This document shows positions 48,406 to 59,268 of a stretch of 64,000 nucleotides of DNA, one piece after another. The notes under the pieces are model-generated. The model was not told where the DNA came from. It saw only the letters and a program-made list of their open reading frames with translations, and ran no database searches. The stretch is from Henricia sp. BOLD:AAB3569 (lineage: Eukaryota; Echinodermata; Asteroidea; Spinulosida; Echinasteridae): NCBI GenBank assembly GCA_037783545.1, contig JBBELK010000015.1, positions 992,001 to 1,056,000 of the forward strand, given 5' to 3'. Both the position numbers and the translations under genes were made by a program. Every line of letters starts with the position of its first letter. Within the stretch, counting starts at the first letter, position 1.

Positions 48406-49954
48406 TCAGATCGTCAACTGCCCATCAAACTCCTCCAAGCGTTGGTCCAGAATCTTGTCATGACCTTCAAATTTAAAGTAGGCCCTGAACTTTGACCCTC
48501 GTAGGAAGATTGGGTACCAGAGTATATCGTCAGGCCACATACTGTCGTAGGGGATGTCGCTGAACGTAAACCACTTGGGTTTCATTTCTGTATGCAGAGA
48601 ATAAAAAATAAGGCCAGCAAAAATTAGTTTAATTTGTTTCCTCTCCGTAAAACTACTCAAGGTGGGTTCCCAAGACATTCCATCTCCCCACCCCCCAACT
48701 CGGGTGTTTCAGGAGACTGTGCACGCTAAATTTCTCTTGAAAAGTGGCACTTCTTCACTTCTGAAGAGGTGTGCAATTTTTCCAAAATTAATAGCATTAA
48801 TAAAGCAGTTTTTTGTTGTGCTTTGGGGACTAGTGGGCTATTCAAGGGGTACTTACAGTGAATTCTCGTTATAACACCCCCGATATTTTTCAAATGTACC
48901 TCTTTGACCCAGATGGATGTTGTCATATTGACCTTCCTTTATAGTTCAAGTTTCTTGAAAAGGTCAAATAGCATTAATACCCTCAGTTTCTTGCAGCTGT
49001 CCTTCATATTTGTCTCCTCGGAAGACGTGTACCTCCATAATCTGTGGATCTCCAACAAACTCGAAGTCTATTCTTCCAACTTCCTCAAATTCCGTCAGGG
49101 TGAGGCCACATTCTTCCTCCACTTCCCTGTAGAAAAAACAATTTTTTCACATAAACTGAATTTAGAATTTATAAAATATTTCTGTTGGAATCATCACAAC
49201 TCATTCAATTCTAAGATATTTTTTGTACTGGCACTTGTTGCATTTCTATAAAAAAAACCATGAAAATATTGTCCATATAATTCTCGAAAATCCACATTTA
49301 GAAGTCGACAACAGTATGTCATGCTTGCTACAACTATTGTTGTTGACTTTTAAGGGTGGATTTTCGGCAAATATATCGACAAATTCTGCCAAAATTCCAT
49401 AAACACAAGGTAATGTTCTCAATAACTACCAGACAAAGTTTGTCGCTAATTGGGCCGCGGTTTATCGCACTAGCCATGTTTTAATGTCTGCTTGTTAAAG
49501 TTGCTACGCGGCCACATTGCGAATTCCGTTTACTGGTCGCCATTTAGGGTTAATTACCAAGCACCGACACCCAGGATTTGCATTTTTATGATGTATAAAC
49601 CGTGTAAGAATGTTAGTTTAATGATAAAAACACAAAATTAATAGGGAAAAATGTCATGATTTTACTAAGGAAAAACATATAATTTTTCAGAGTTGTCTTA
49701 TAGTTTAGTACGGGGGTCCCAGTGGGTGTCCGTGCATGGTAATCTTTCCGAACGGAATCCATATCAAACTCATTTACAGGGTGAAGCGTACAAACGAACC
49801 TTTTGGCACCCTGTGGAATTGTCTCTCCAGCTTCAACTTTTCCTCCAAAGCCGTTCCAGCGGTTCACACCAAAGCCACGTTTTTTCAACCCCAGTAGGAT
49901 TCGAGAGGGTTCTCTTATTAGCACCAGCGTCAGTACTTTATTGGGCACGGCCAT
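48406..49954 (-). CDS. NUDT1: NUDT1/MTH1, oxidised purine nucleoside triphosphatase
   Basis: Three coding exons on the minus strand, 49954-49800, 49126-48981 and 48587-48406, join in frame (phases 2 and 1) into 160 residues; human MTH1 has 156. The enzyme hydrolyses 8-oxo-dGTP and related oxidised purine triphosphates to monophosphates, keeping them out of DNA. The Nudix box G-x5-E-x7-RE-x-x-EE-x-G is complete (residues about 39-61, GKVEAGETIPQGAKRE then EEECGL) and is split by intron 1 at the Arg codon. Also seen: KKRGFGVNRWNGFGG, MEVHVFRGD, and MWPDD, which in human MTH1 shapes the base-binding pocket. The start is the ATG at 49954 (MAVPNKVLTLVLI, aligning with the human start); an upstream TTG in frame is not a likely start. 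No frame damage is seen. Confidence 0.93.
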
Positions 49955-50206
49955 TTCCAATGCTTGTATAGAAGTAGGTCACCCTGCATGCAAAAACAGA
50001 CATTGCCTATTTTAGTATGTGTGGCTCCATTGGCATTGCCATTGTAATGGATATTATATTAACTAGGCCAAGTTGACCATTTACTGATGCCAATGCCCTG
50101 GGCATGGATGGCCTCATTAGTTACCCTGCTTGCTGCTGAGTTGGCCCTGATCGCCAATGGCCCTTCAAGATACACACTTTCTGAGGCCAAATTGGCCATC
50201 AATGCC

Positions 50207-51101
50207 TACTTTTAGAAGGCTAAAAGTGTTGTTTTGGACGTTTTATATTGGGACGTTATCATTTTCTATATACACTTTTAGCCCCTTAACATTTTAACCA
50301 CCTTCGATCGTGTGGACCGTTCTTACACGCCCTCAAGAGGCCAGATACACATGTGTAATATCGTACCGTAAATTCCAAATCAGACATTTAAAAACTCACC
50401 ATCGGGGTCCTTGTAATCTCAAGACTTCTGTACCCTTGTCGTTCACTGTCCATGATGACTCAAACATCAAAAAAGGATAAAAGGAAGCAAAATCTGGAGT
50501 AAAATCGACAAATTTGGACAGACGGGAGACTTGACCACGTCATGCATGTTGAATTCGCTACCCATGTGATCGCGTCAAAAGGAAAGTAGTCCCACCAACG
50601 CGGATGGATTTTGTTTAGCCTAGACCTGCCCCCTGTCTATGTGCGCTACGCTGCTCTCGCTCATATACAACGCGTGGGGAAGTAAATATGTGGACAGGGG
50701 TCCAGTCTAGGCTAAACAAAATCCATCCGCGTTGGTGGGACTACTTTCCTTTTGACGCGTCTCAGCATGAAGTCTGTGTACCGCGCTGCCTGAAAATTTT
50801 CGATTTTACTCATAATTTTGCTCCCTGTTATCCTTTTTTGATGTTTGAGTCATCATGGACAGTGAACGACAAGGGTACAGAAGTCTTGAGATTACAAGGA
50901 CCCCGATGGTGAGTTTTTAAATGTCTGATTTGGAATTTACGGTACGATATTACACATGTGTATCTGGCCTCTTGAGGGCGTGTAAGAACGGTCCACACGA
51001 TCGAAGGTGGTTAAAATGTTAAGGGGCTAAAAGTGTATATAGAAAATGATAACGTCCCAATATAAAACGTCCAAAACAACACTTTTAGCCTTCTAAAAGT
51101 A
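50207..51101. repeat. 0.9-kb imperfect palindrome covering the NUDT1 5' region
   Basis: The left arm 50207-50637 and right arm 50692-51101 are inverted copies around a centre near 50654. For example GTAGTCCCACCAACGCGGAT and its inverse lie at about 50588 and 50725, and CCTTCGATCGTGTGGACCG and its inverse at about 50303 and 50988. The inner flanks at 50510-50570 have diverged from their partner. Both arms carry the same small exon-like sequence with a GTGAGT donor. Confidence 0.85.
50400..50454 (-). other. NUDT1: candidate NUDT1 first exon with an upstream ORF
   Basis: On the minus strand ATGGACAGTGAACG begins at 50454 and runs to a CCGATG|GTGAGT donor at 50400. The NUDT1 coding exon has an acceptor TTTTTGCATGCAG ending at 49984. 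Joined, the small ORF (MDSERQGYRSLEITRTPM...) ends out of frame just past the NUDT1 ATG, so it would be an overlapping uORF. The mirror copy is on the plus strand at 50854-50908. Confidence 0.45.
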
Positions 51102-51179
51102 ATCAATGCCCTTTCACGAGACGTGTAATGTAGGCCATCCTCTTGCAACAGTGCCCCTTTAAAGCACTCCCTAACTCCT

Positions 51180-51490
51180 GCGTACAGTGGCCCTGTTGAA
51201 AAAGGCCCCATTTGGCGGTGGGACTAGCGACAGAAATCTTGTCGCCTCTGCTGGACCAATCAGGACGCTTGCAGTGCATTATGCAGCACGATTGCAGGCA
51301 TTCAAATGTAACGCGCGCATATTGTAAACACCGTGCATGCATGTGATACATGTACTCGGTAATGCTGGCCGTTGTATGCGTCGGCGATTGGCTGCTATTT
51401 AAAGAATCCTGGGGAATCCGTTCCATTACATTCGTCAGCATGCATCCCTGTTATTAATTTGAAAAACTGCGGAGTAAATAAGGTTCGTCG
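51180..51490. repeat. inverted repeat partner of 47770-48125
   Basis: Contains TTGTAAACACCG, GGCGATTGGCTGCTATT and TTTGAAAAACTGCGGAG in reverse order and orientation to the other arm. Confidence 0.6.
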
Positions 51491-52646
51491 TTTGAAAGTT
51501 TGGTAGGAATGGGACAGTCATAAGGAACGGAACCCAATACAATTTCTGGAAAGTATAGAAATTGTTTCTTTTCGGCATAACATGACCGAATTGATTAAAT
51601 TACATCAAAATGACTCGGGCGTGAGTTGGCTCAAGACAACAGCCGGCTCGCTCCACAGATTTGCGTGTATTTCCTCAGGGTATTGTCACATCGCTTTGCA
51701 GAGTGGAAATTCCCTGAGATCTCAGGATGAATGTAGGCCTACACTATGAATAATGCACCTATCAATTGTGGCCAGTCAACCACTCACTCACACCTGATCC
51801 TCCCCACGCCTGCGCTGGATCATGCATGGGATCATGTCAGTCAGTAGACAGAATGATTCTGTCCCTACGGGTTTTCCGTAGATGCACACCAACTGTACGT
51901 TCGCAAAAAAAGACCACGTCGAACTTTGGCGCGACTCCACACTAGAATCGATTAGAATGGGTTTTCCTGGACACAACAAGAAATCGCAGTGTACACGTAT
52001 ATTTTCATACGAAAAATGGAATCGATCTGGAATAGAATTTTGATTCTTTTTGGAATCGGAGTCGACTCAGAAAATGCTGGAGCGCCCCCAAGCGTTAAGC
52101 CTAGCCAACTTTATTTTAGCTGGTCACATCGTAACAACAGGTTTTCTCGTCGAAGATTGTCGGAAATAGACGTTTTTTATTGAAAAACGGCAATGTAAGT
52201 AGTTCTTTTTTGTTTGTTTTCCAATCAAGAATATCTAAAACCAATGCAGGACACAACCACCTGGAAATATTTGGGTGTGATTCTAATTTCGAGGCAAAAT
52301 GACAACAATCCACTGTATGAAAGGAAAGCTCACTGACTAGTCAGTCAGTCATGTCAGTAGCCTGTCTGTCATGTCTGTGTCAGTGTGTGATCCTCGATTT
52401 GATAAAAATGTGCAAAATACGCCATGATTTACAGGTTTAGCATAGCAAGATAAATCTTTAGAGAACAGATGTAGAACTCGATCCAATTACATGAAATGAC
52501 CGTCAAATTACCTTGTTTTTGTCTTCAAATCCACGGAGCTCGACCTTCCTTCCAGCTTCCGATCTCGAAGTCGAACGAATATGGCGCCAAAACTTTCGCG
52601 CAATTTGGACCATGTGGACATATCGACAGTGGACACGTTTTCTCTA
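51491..52646. other. intergenic DNA, nothing recognised
   Basis: No coding exon or clear element end seen. Short TCAGTCAGTCA-like runs occur at about 52340-52390. Confidence 0.35.
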
Positions 52647-53816
52647 GACTGGTTCCCGGTCCACATATTCCACGTACGCACACGAAATTCGTATTTTTAT
52701 GTGAAATACATAGACTGGGAACTGGCAACCAGTTTATTCCTCACGTATTTCTCTGCATGGTCCCGATCTTCCCTGCCCACTGTAAATGAATGTGCTTGAC
52801 ACTGGTTACCAGATCAGACAAGTGACTTCCGACAACAGAGGGAGCAAATCAACAACACTGGATGTAAACAAGACCGCTGGTACATGTGTTTAGTCTGTGT
52901 TGGGTGCAATCTGCAAATAAGTTACACTGTCCGATTTTAGGCCGATTTGAGAGTCAACAAAATTTTGTTAAGTTAAATTGTCGGAAATTTACGTTTTTTA
53001 TATCGTTCGTTACAGAGACACGTAAGCTTTCTAAATTCGTTCGCTTGTGTGAATTAATTTTTAAAATCCTTTCACCCAAGCACGGACAGTGCAACTTTAA
53101 TTTGTCTTCAATTGCAAAAATACTATTCTGGGAGATTTTTGCCATCTCAAAGCGCTTGAATGTTGGCCTAGTCTGGTTCCCGAACCAAAAGATTCCGTCT
53201 GATTTTAAATTAAGGTCCGGCAGCCGCCAGTATATATGCTGCCAAAACATAAGAAATCCCTCCTGTTTCGAAAGATTCCCGAATGCACGTCCGGACGTTA
53301 TCGTTAATCGTCGGGTAGGGTTCATCATTGTTTTGAGAATTTGAATAGACGCCGCGTGCCGCCGAATGTTTATTAATAGGGGCACACAACTTTACCGGAA
53401 GTTCCGGTTCTGTGACCTCGATGCGCGGTGAAAACAAACGCCTGCTCGCATAGAGCAACATGCGTTTTCACCGCGCTCGAGGTCACAGAACCGGAACTTC
53501 CGGTAAAGTTGCGTCCCCCTATGAAGATGCAGACCAGGTTTGAATTTTTGTTCAATGGGCGTGTGTAATTTAGGCGTGTGTAATTTTTTAAAAAGGTTAA
53601 TAGGTTAAATTTGTATTGGCCAAATGTGGAATAACCCCTTTTAAATTGTTATACACTCGTGCCGTAGCGCGCTGCGCGCTTTGAAAATTAACGGTTATAG
53701 GGAGCGCATATCCTTTAAACACATGACGTAATATGCTTCGTGTTATTTTAAACACTACGGCAGCCGGTCCTCATATTCAGTCGTTGTATGTGGAATATGT
53801 GGAGCGGGAACCAGTC
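52647..53816. mobile_element. non-autonomous DNA transposon (about 1.17 kb)
   Basis: GACTGGTTCCCGGTCCACAT at the left and ATGTGGAGCGGGAACCAGTC at the right are about 30-bp inverted termini, with TA on each side. ORFs inside overlap on both strands and resemble nothing known. A separate palindrome sits within it at 53376-53522. TA flanks suggest a Tc1/mariner-type mobiliser. Confidence 0.65.
53376..53522. repeat. palindrome with paired CCGGAAGT sites
   Basis: AACTTTACCGGAAGTTCCGG at the left pairs with CCGGAACTTCCGGTAAAGTT at the right, and GAGGTCACAGAACC also pairs, leaving a loop of about 30 bp. CCGGAAGT is an ETS-factor core; whether it is used is unknown. Confidence 0.75.
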
Positions 53817-54382
53817 TAAAATGGAGTAAGCAACAAAATATGGCCTTCAGTATTTGTGTACAAAATAATTAATCATATCAATATTCATTTTAATTTGTAA
53901 ATTGCCACCGACGGTATTTGATAGGAGTTAATAATTATGCGCACCGACGACGCGGTGTACATAAGATAAACATTTAAATTCAAACATAAGTTTTCGCCAC
54001 TAATTTTCGAAAACAGATAATGTTTGTACACGAAAGTATGAGAAATTAAAGATATTACAACTCATTCTCTCTGCTAGTGAATATAAAATTTTACATGTCA
54101 CAAATGCAAATCTGTATTACATGCACCATCAAAATGGCTTTCGGAGTAACTTTTCATTAAGACGTCCAACTCAAATATAAATTATATACATCATGTATAT
54201 AATTTTATAATTAATCATCACGTTTTCTGCTAGTCCTGGGTAAAACAATATATATAAATGTGAGCCTGTGCAATTGTTAGGCCTACGAAAAGCCTTTTTT
54301 TAAAACCTGTAAATAACCTTTCTGTTAATAGGCTAGCATGCAATCATTTAATTATGCCACTTGGTGTCCTCTACTTACGGAA
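53817..54382. other. A+T-rich DNA, nothing recognised
   Basis: No exon, repeat end or RNA gene identified. Confidence 0.35.
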
Positions 54383-54524
54383 TTAAAGGCACAGGGTCGT
54401 CAGCAATGCGCGAGCGCCAAATTTGTGCCACGAAATACGCAGCTCCATAGCAAAGGTATGGAGCTGCGTGTTTCGTGGCACGAATATGGCGCGCGCGCAT
54501 TGCTGACAAGCCTGTGCCTTTAAA
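54383..54524. mobile_element. hairpin family F, copy 4
   Basis: Ends TTAAAGGCACAGGGTCGTCA and TGACAAGCCTGTGCCTTTAA. CATAGCAAAGGTATGGAGCTG forms the loop region. Confidence 0.85.
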
Positions 54525-54589
54525 ATGAAGTCCCAACAGCTCAACAAACACATTTTTCCAATACTGTGAAATCTTGATAAAGTCAACTT

Positions 54590-54630
54590 TAAAGGTAGAA
54601 TACATGATTGGTAAACTGTTACAAATGGCG
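54590..54630. mobile_element. solo end of a family E element
   Basis: TTAAAGGTAGAATACATGAT followed by TGGTAAACTGTTACAAAT matches the terminus of copies 2 and 3; the rest of the element is missing. Confidence 0.6.
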
Positions 54631-54921
54631 TAGGCCCACGTTATTTCCACTTCATCGTGATTAAGAGTACTGGTGAACATAAAAGAAGACAAATGCAACA
54701 ACGTAATTTTTTTACAGTCACATTTTCATGATACTGTTTAAATCAGTTAATATAGATTTAATACACATACCGTATTTCAGTTTAAGAAAATTACACAAAA
54801 TACACTTTTAAAAAACGTACATGGTTATGCATGGCTATGTCAAAAATCCAAGGAATGTTGAAGGTGGAATTAATTCTTTTCAGGTTTTAGGGGAAGTTGG
54901 CGGTGGGTCATTAAAATGCAA

Positions 54922-55125
54922 GAGTGTTTGGGGCACGATAAATTGTGTGGCAGGGTACCGCCCCTTCCATTGTTCCCCCATCGTGTCTCAAAACATACAA
55001 GGAATATTAAAGGATTTCTTTTCTGGTTTTAGGGGGTTAAACTTGGCCATTGCGCTTAAAAAGGGAAGAGCGTGTTAGGGTATAGGGGCAGTAGGGGAGT
55101 TCCTCTGTCACATTTCATGTCGGGT
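54922..55125. repeat. dispersed repeat, also at 38786-38965
   Basis: See the 38786 copy. This copy reaches into the stop codon region of the array-derived ORF on the minus strand. Confidence 0.45.
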
Positions 55126-55970
55126 ATTCAGTATTTGTCATGCAGCTTCCGAAAGTACCTTTCGAAGGGATCACCAACTGCTGGGAGCGAGAGCTCCAAC
55201 GCGAATTGACACCTGAGGTCGGCACTTGATTCCGGTATATGTGTTCTCCGGAGACAACTCGTTCGCCTGAACGCACACTTGGGGAAGAAACAGGCCTGCC
55301 ACGAGCAGGAATCAAAGTCGGCGGGAAATTCTCAAGTGGGTAATTTGGTCTGCTTTTCGCGTGAACTCCAAAGGGGTCATGAGAACGTAAAGACTGACCC
55401 TCTTCAACTGACGTTGTGGCCGCTGTATCTCTCATATATGTGGCCGATGAGCTTTGTTTTGATCGAGTTCGCACAAATTCCTCGCTTTGAGAAGAGCTGG
55501 GCAGACTTGGAGCAGGAACTGCACGTTGCATTGGCATCTCAGGCTGGTTAATTCTTCTGCTGTTGTCTTCGTATGAAAATAGAAATGATTTGCGGAAATA
55601 TGTTTCCGGGGTTGTCGGCATCTGTACTTTCGAAGGGGAATTTTGGCGCAGTTTTGTAGCCTGGACGTGATCTTTTTGAAAAGTTGGCCGCCATTTGTCT
55701 TTGGGGTGGCTTCTGGACTTGCACGTTTTCTGATGATTCCGGTTGCTGCATCATAGAAAAAGACTTTGGGGTCACTGTATAGATTGCCGGGCTCGATGGT
55801 GTTGGTTCAAAAATATATCGTTGTCCGCCAAGTTTGGAAGAGATTGCCCTACTTGGAGCAGAAGCTGCACTTTGTGGAATCTCATCGGGTTGGTTAATTC
55901 TTCTGTTGTTGTCCTCATGAGAACGCACAGACAGAAATGATTTGCGGAAATCAGTTTCCGGGGTTGTCGG
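55115..55970 (-). pseudogene. distal remnant of the tandem-repeat ORF
   Basis: On the minus strand the sequence resumes exactly where the inserted element ends (PTTPETDFRKSFLSVRSHED), then shows two shortened repeat units. An internal deletion in the unit near 55690 shifts the frame, and that frame stops at about 55548. A second open stretch, 55621-55115, carries PTTPETYFRKSFLF and a non-repeated tail ending IPSKGTFGSCMTNTEYPT before a TGA. The tail may be the original C-terminus of the array gene. Whether splicing can bypass the frame break is not visible. Confidence 0.55.
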
Positions 55971-58900
55971 CTATGGGGCGCCGTTCGTCAACTAATTATT
56001 TAGGCGAATTATAGCATGTTTTTTTCCATGGTTTATCTTAATTCTGTGTAAATAATGCATTTGTGTCAAAGGCCGTTTATGGTTTACAAACCTTTAAAAC
56101 TTCGTTTTGTACCGACACGATTCTTTACAAAAACAGGAAATATACTTGTAGCTGTGCAAATTCATTATTTACAAATAATGAAAATGACCTCGGCGTTCCA
56201 TACTTTATTAATGAAACCGACGAGTGTACATTTCAATGGTTTACAAACAAGAGAATTGTATCGTTCATAGACAATTCCATGGTTTATAAATAATGAATAC
56301 TGCACATTGCTGCACGTTTTTCTGGTTTACAAATAATACAAAACTATCACTGGTTCGCAATTACATGGTTTATAAACCAAGAAACTTGCACCGGGGTCTG
56401 ATTTTCTATGGTTTATAAATAATGAAAATTGGTTAGTGGACGTACAATATTCCATGGTTTATAAACAATCAAAACTGCGCCGTTCTAATCAATTTTGTGG
56501 ATTCTGTGGTTTGTAAAGAATTAAAAATAGTCAATAGGCGTGCATTTCGATGGTTTGTAAATAATTGAAAGTGATCGTTGGCTCACAATTTCATGGTTTA
56601 TAAATAATGAAAATGAACTAGTTTAATAGTGTGTCGCAAAATTTCATGGTTTACAAACAGAGAAAATTAAAGCTTTATACACTTGTCTGTCGTTTGTAAA
56701 GGTTGACTATCGATAAAAAGAGAAGTATTATGCACTCGGTACATCTCAAAATACGATCATTGACGAAAAATTGAAGGGTTTGTAAATAATGAAAATGAAC
56801 TAGTTAGTGTGTCGCAAAATTTCATGGTTTACAAACAGAGAAAATTAAAGCTTTATACACTTGTCTGTCGTTTGTAAGGGTTGACTATCGATAAAAAGAG
56901 AAGTATTATGCACTCGGTACATCTCAAAATACGATCATTGACGAAAAATTGAAGGGTTTGTACACCATGAAAAACACGCTTCATAAACGTTTATTATAAT
57001 CCAGTTACGTTGCGAGAGCAATGGGTGCGTTCAATTAGCTATCATCGAGTCATAGGGGTGCTCGTTCAAAGTGTAAACAGTCCGGCAGACCATGGCAACA
57101 AAGGTATTTATGTGTACAGCTCATCGAACGCCACGGCACAGCCTTCAGCGCGCGCGCGGGAAATTCCAGGTTCATTACCTGACTAAACCTAGCCGCGTAT
57201 TGGGCCCAAAATCCAGCCGCGGTTTCAGCCGCGGTCTCTGCCGCGGTCTTAAAATCTCAAACGGATGTAGTAAAAGGTGATAAAATCTTATTTTTTATTA
57301 CACGAGTTCTGAGACTCTGGCAATGAAATTGTTAAAATTCTCATAGAAATGTATTTCTTTTCACGGTGTTACCTAACTCAGTCATCTACCGGGCTGATTA
57401 AATTTTAAATGGTAATTTTAATAAATACATTCTTTAAAAGAAAATGTACACCACATAGTTTCAAACGGATTATGTAATAAAAATGCAAATTTTTCAAACT
57501 ATGTGGTGTACATTTTCTTTTTAAGGGACTATTTTGTCAGCAGTATTAAGTTTTCGGCACTTTTTTAGTGGAAACCAGACTCCTTATTATCCCTTTAATT
57601 AAGCACTAATTAGTGGACCGATTTGGCTTCCTCCAAAATTTGATCTGCCCCATGGACGGATTAAATGGATTATGTAATAAAAATGCAAATTTTTCAAACT
57701 ATGTGGTGTACATTTTCTTTTAAAGGGACCATTCTGTCGGCAGTATTAAGTTTTCGGCACTTTTGGGGTGGAAAATGGAGACTCCTCATTAATTAAAATT
57801 AATTAAAAATGTATTTATTAAAATTACCATTTAAAATTTAATCAGCCCGGTAGATGACTGAGTTAGGTAACACCGTGAAAAGAAATACATTTCTATGAGA
57901 ATTTTAACAATTTCATTGCCAGAGTCTCAGAACTCGTGTAATAAAAAATAAGATTTTATCACCTTTTACTACATCCGTTTGAGATTTTAAGACCGCGGCA
58001 GAGACCGCGGCTGAAACCGCGGCTGGATTTTGGGCCCAATACCCGGCTAGGTTTAGTCAGGTAATGAACCTGGAATTTCCCGCGCGCGCACTGAAGGCTG
58101 TGCCGTGGCGTTCGATGAGCTGTACACATAAATACCTTTGTTGCCATGGTCTGCCGGACTGTTCACACTTTGAACGAGCACCCCTATGACTCGATGATAG
58201 CTAATTGAACGCACCCATTGCTCTCGCAACGTAACTGGATTATAATAAACGTTTATGAAGCGTGTTTTTCATGGTTTACAAACCCTTCAATTTTTCGTCA
58301 ATGATCGTATTTTGAGATGTACCGAGTGCATAATACTTCTCTTTTTATCGATAGTCAACCTTTACAAACGACAGACAAGTGTATAAAGCTTTAATTTTCT
58401 CTGTTAGTTTGTAAACCATGAAATTTTGCGACACACTAACTAGTTCATTTTCATTATTTACAAACCCTTCAATTTTTCGTCAATGATCGTATTTTGAGAT
58501 GTACCGAGTGCATAATACTTCTCCTTTTATCGATAGTCAACCTTTACAAACGACAGACAAGTGTATAAAGCTTTAATTTTCTCTGTTTGTAAACCATGAA
58601 ATTTTGCGACACACTAACTAGTTCATTTTCATTATTTATAAACCTTGAAATTGTGAGCCAACGATCACTTTCAATTATTTACAAACCATCGAAATGCACG
58701 CCTATTGACTATTTTTAATTGTTTACAAACCACAGAATCCACAAAATTGATTAGAACTGCGCAGTTTTGATTGTTTATAAACCATGGAATTGTACGTCCA
58801 CTAACCAATTTTCATTATTTATAAACCATAGAAAATCAGACCCCGGTGCAAGTTTCTTGGTTTATAAACCATGTAATTGCGAACCAGTGATAGTTTTGTA

Positions 58901-59268
58901 TTATTTGTAAACCAGAAAAACGTGCAGCAATGTGCAGTATTCATTATTTATAAACCATGGAATTGTCTAGGAACGATACAATTCTCTTGTTTGTAAACCA
59001 TTGAAATGTACACTCGTCGGTTTCATTAATAAAGTATGGAACGCCGAGGTCATTTTCATTATTTGTAAATAATGAATCTGCACAGCTACAAGTATATTTC
59101 CTGTTTTGTAAAGAATCGTGTCGGTACAAAACGAAATTTTAAAGGTTTGTAAACCATAAACGGCCTTTGACACAAATGCATTATTTACACAGAATTAAGA
59201 TAAACCATGGAAAAAACATGCTATAATTCGCCTAAATAATTAGTTGACGAACGGCGCCCCATAGTATG
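55971..59268. mobile_element. 3.3-kb foldback element with about 1.47-kb arms
   Basis: It starts CTATGGGGCGCCGTTCGTCA and ends TGACGAACGGCGCCCCATAG plus TATG. The arms (about 55971-57445 and 57810-59264) are nearly identical inverted copies. Each arm contains many CATGGTTTATAAATAATGAA-like words about 55-65 bp apart, a 182-bp tandem duplication (56613/56795 in the left arm), and a CCGCGG-rich segment. The spacer (57446-57809) holds a direct repeat of about 90 bp (57468 and 57669). No transposase is encoded; small ORFs are mirrored in both arms. Subrepeat-rich long arms recall Foldback-type elements; the assignment is tentative. Confidence 0.8.

Noticed and set aside
52886..53385. Overlapping ORFs of 152 (+) and 143 (-) residues
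   Set aside because: They lie inside a TA-flanked transposon on opposite strands, and neither shows a recognisable domain.
57092..58147. Identical 62-residue ORFs starting MATKVFMCTAHR in both arms of the palindrome
   Set aside because: They mirror each other only because the arms are inverted copies, and they lack similarity to any transposase or known domain.
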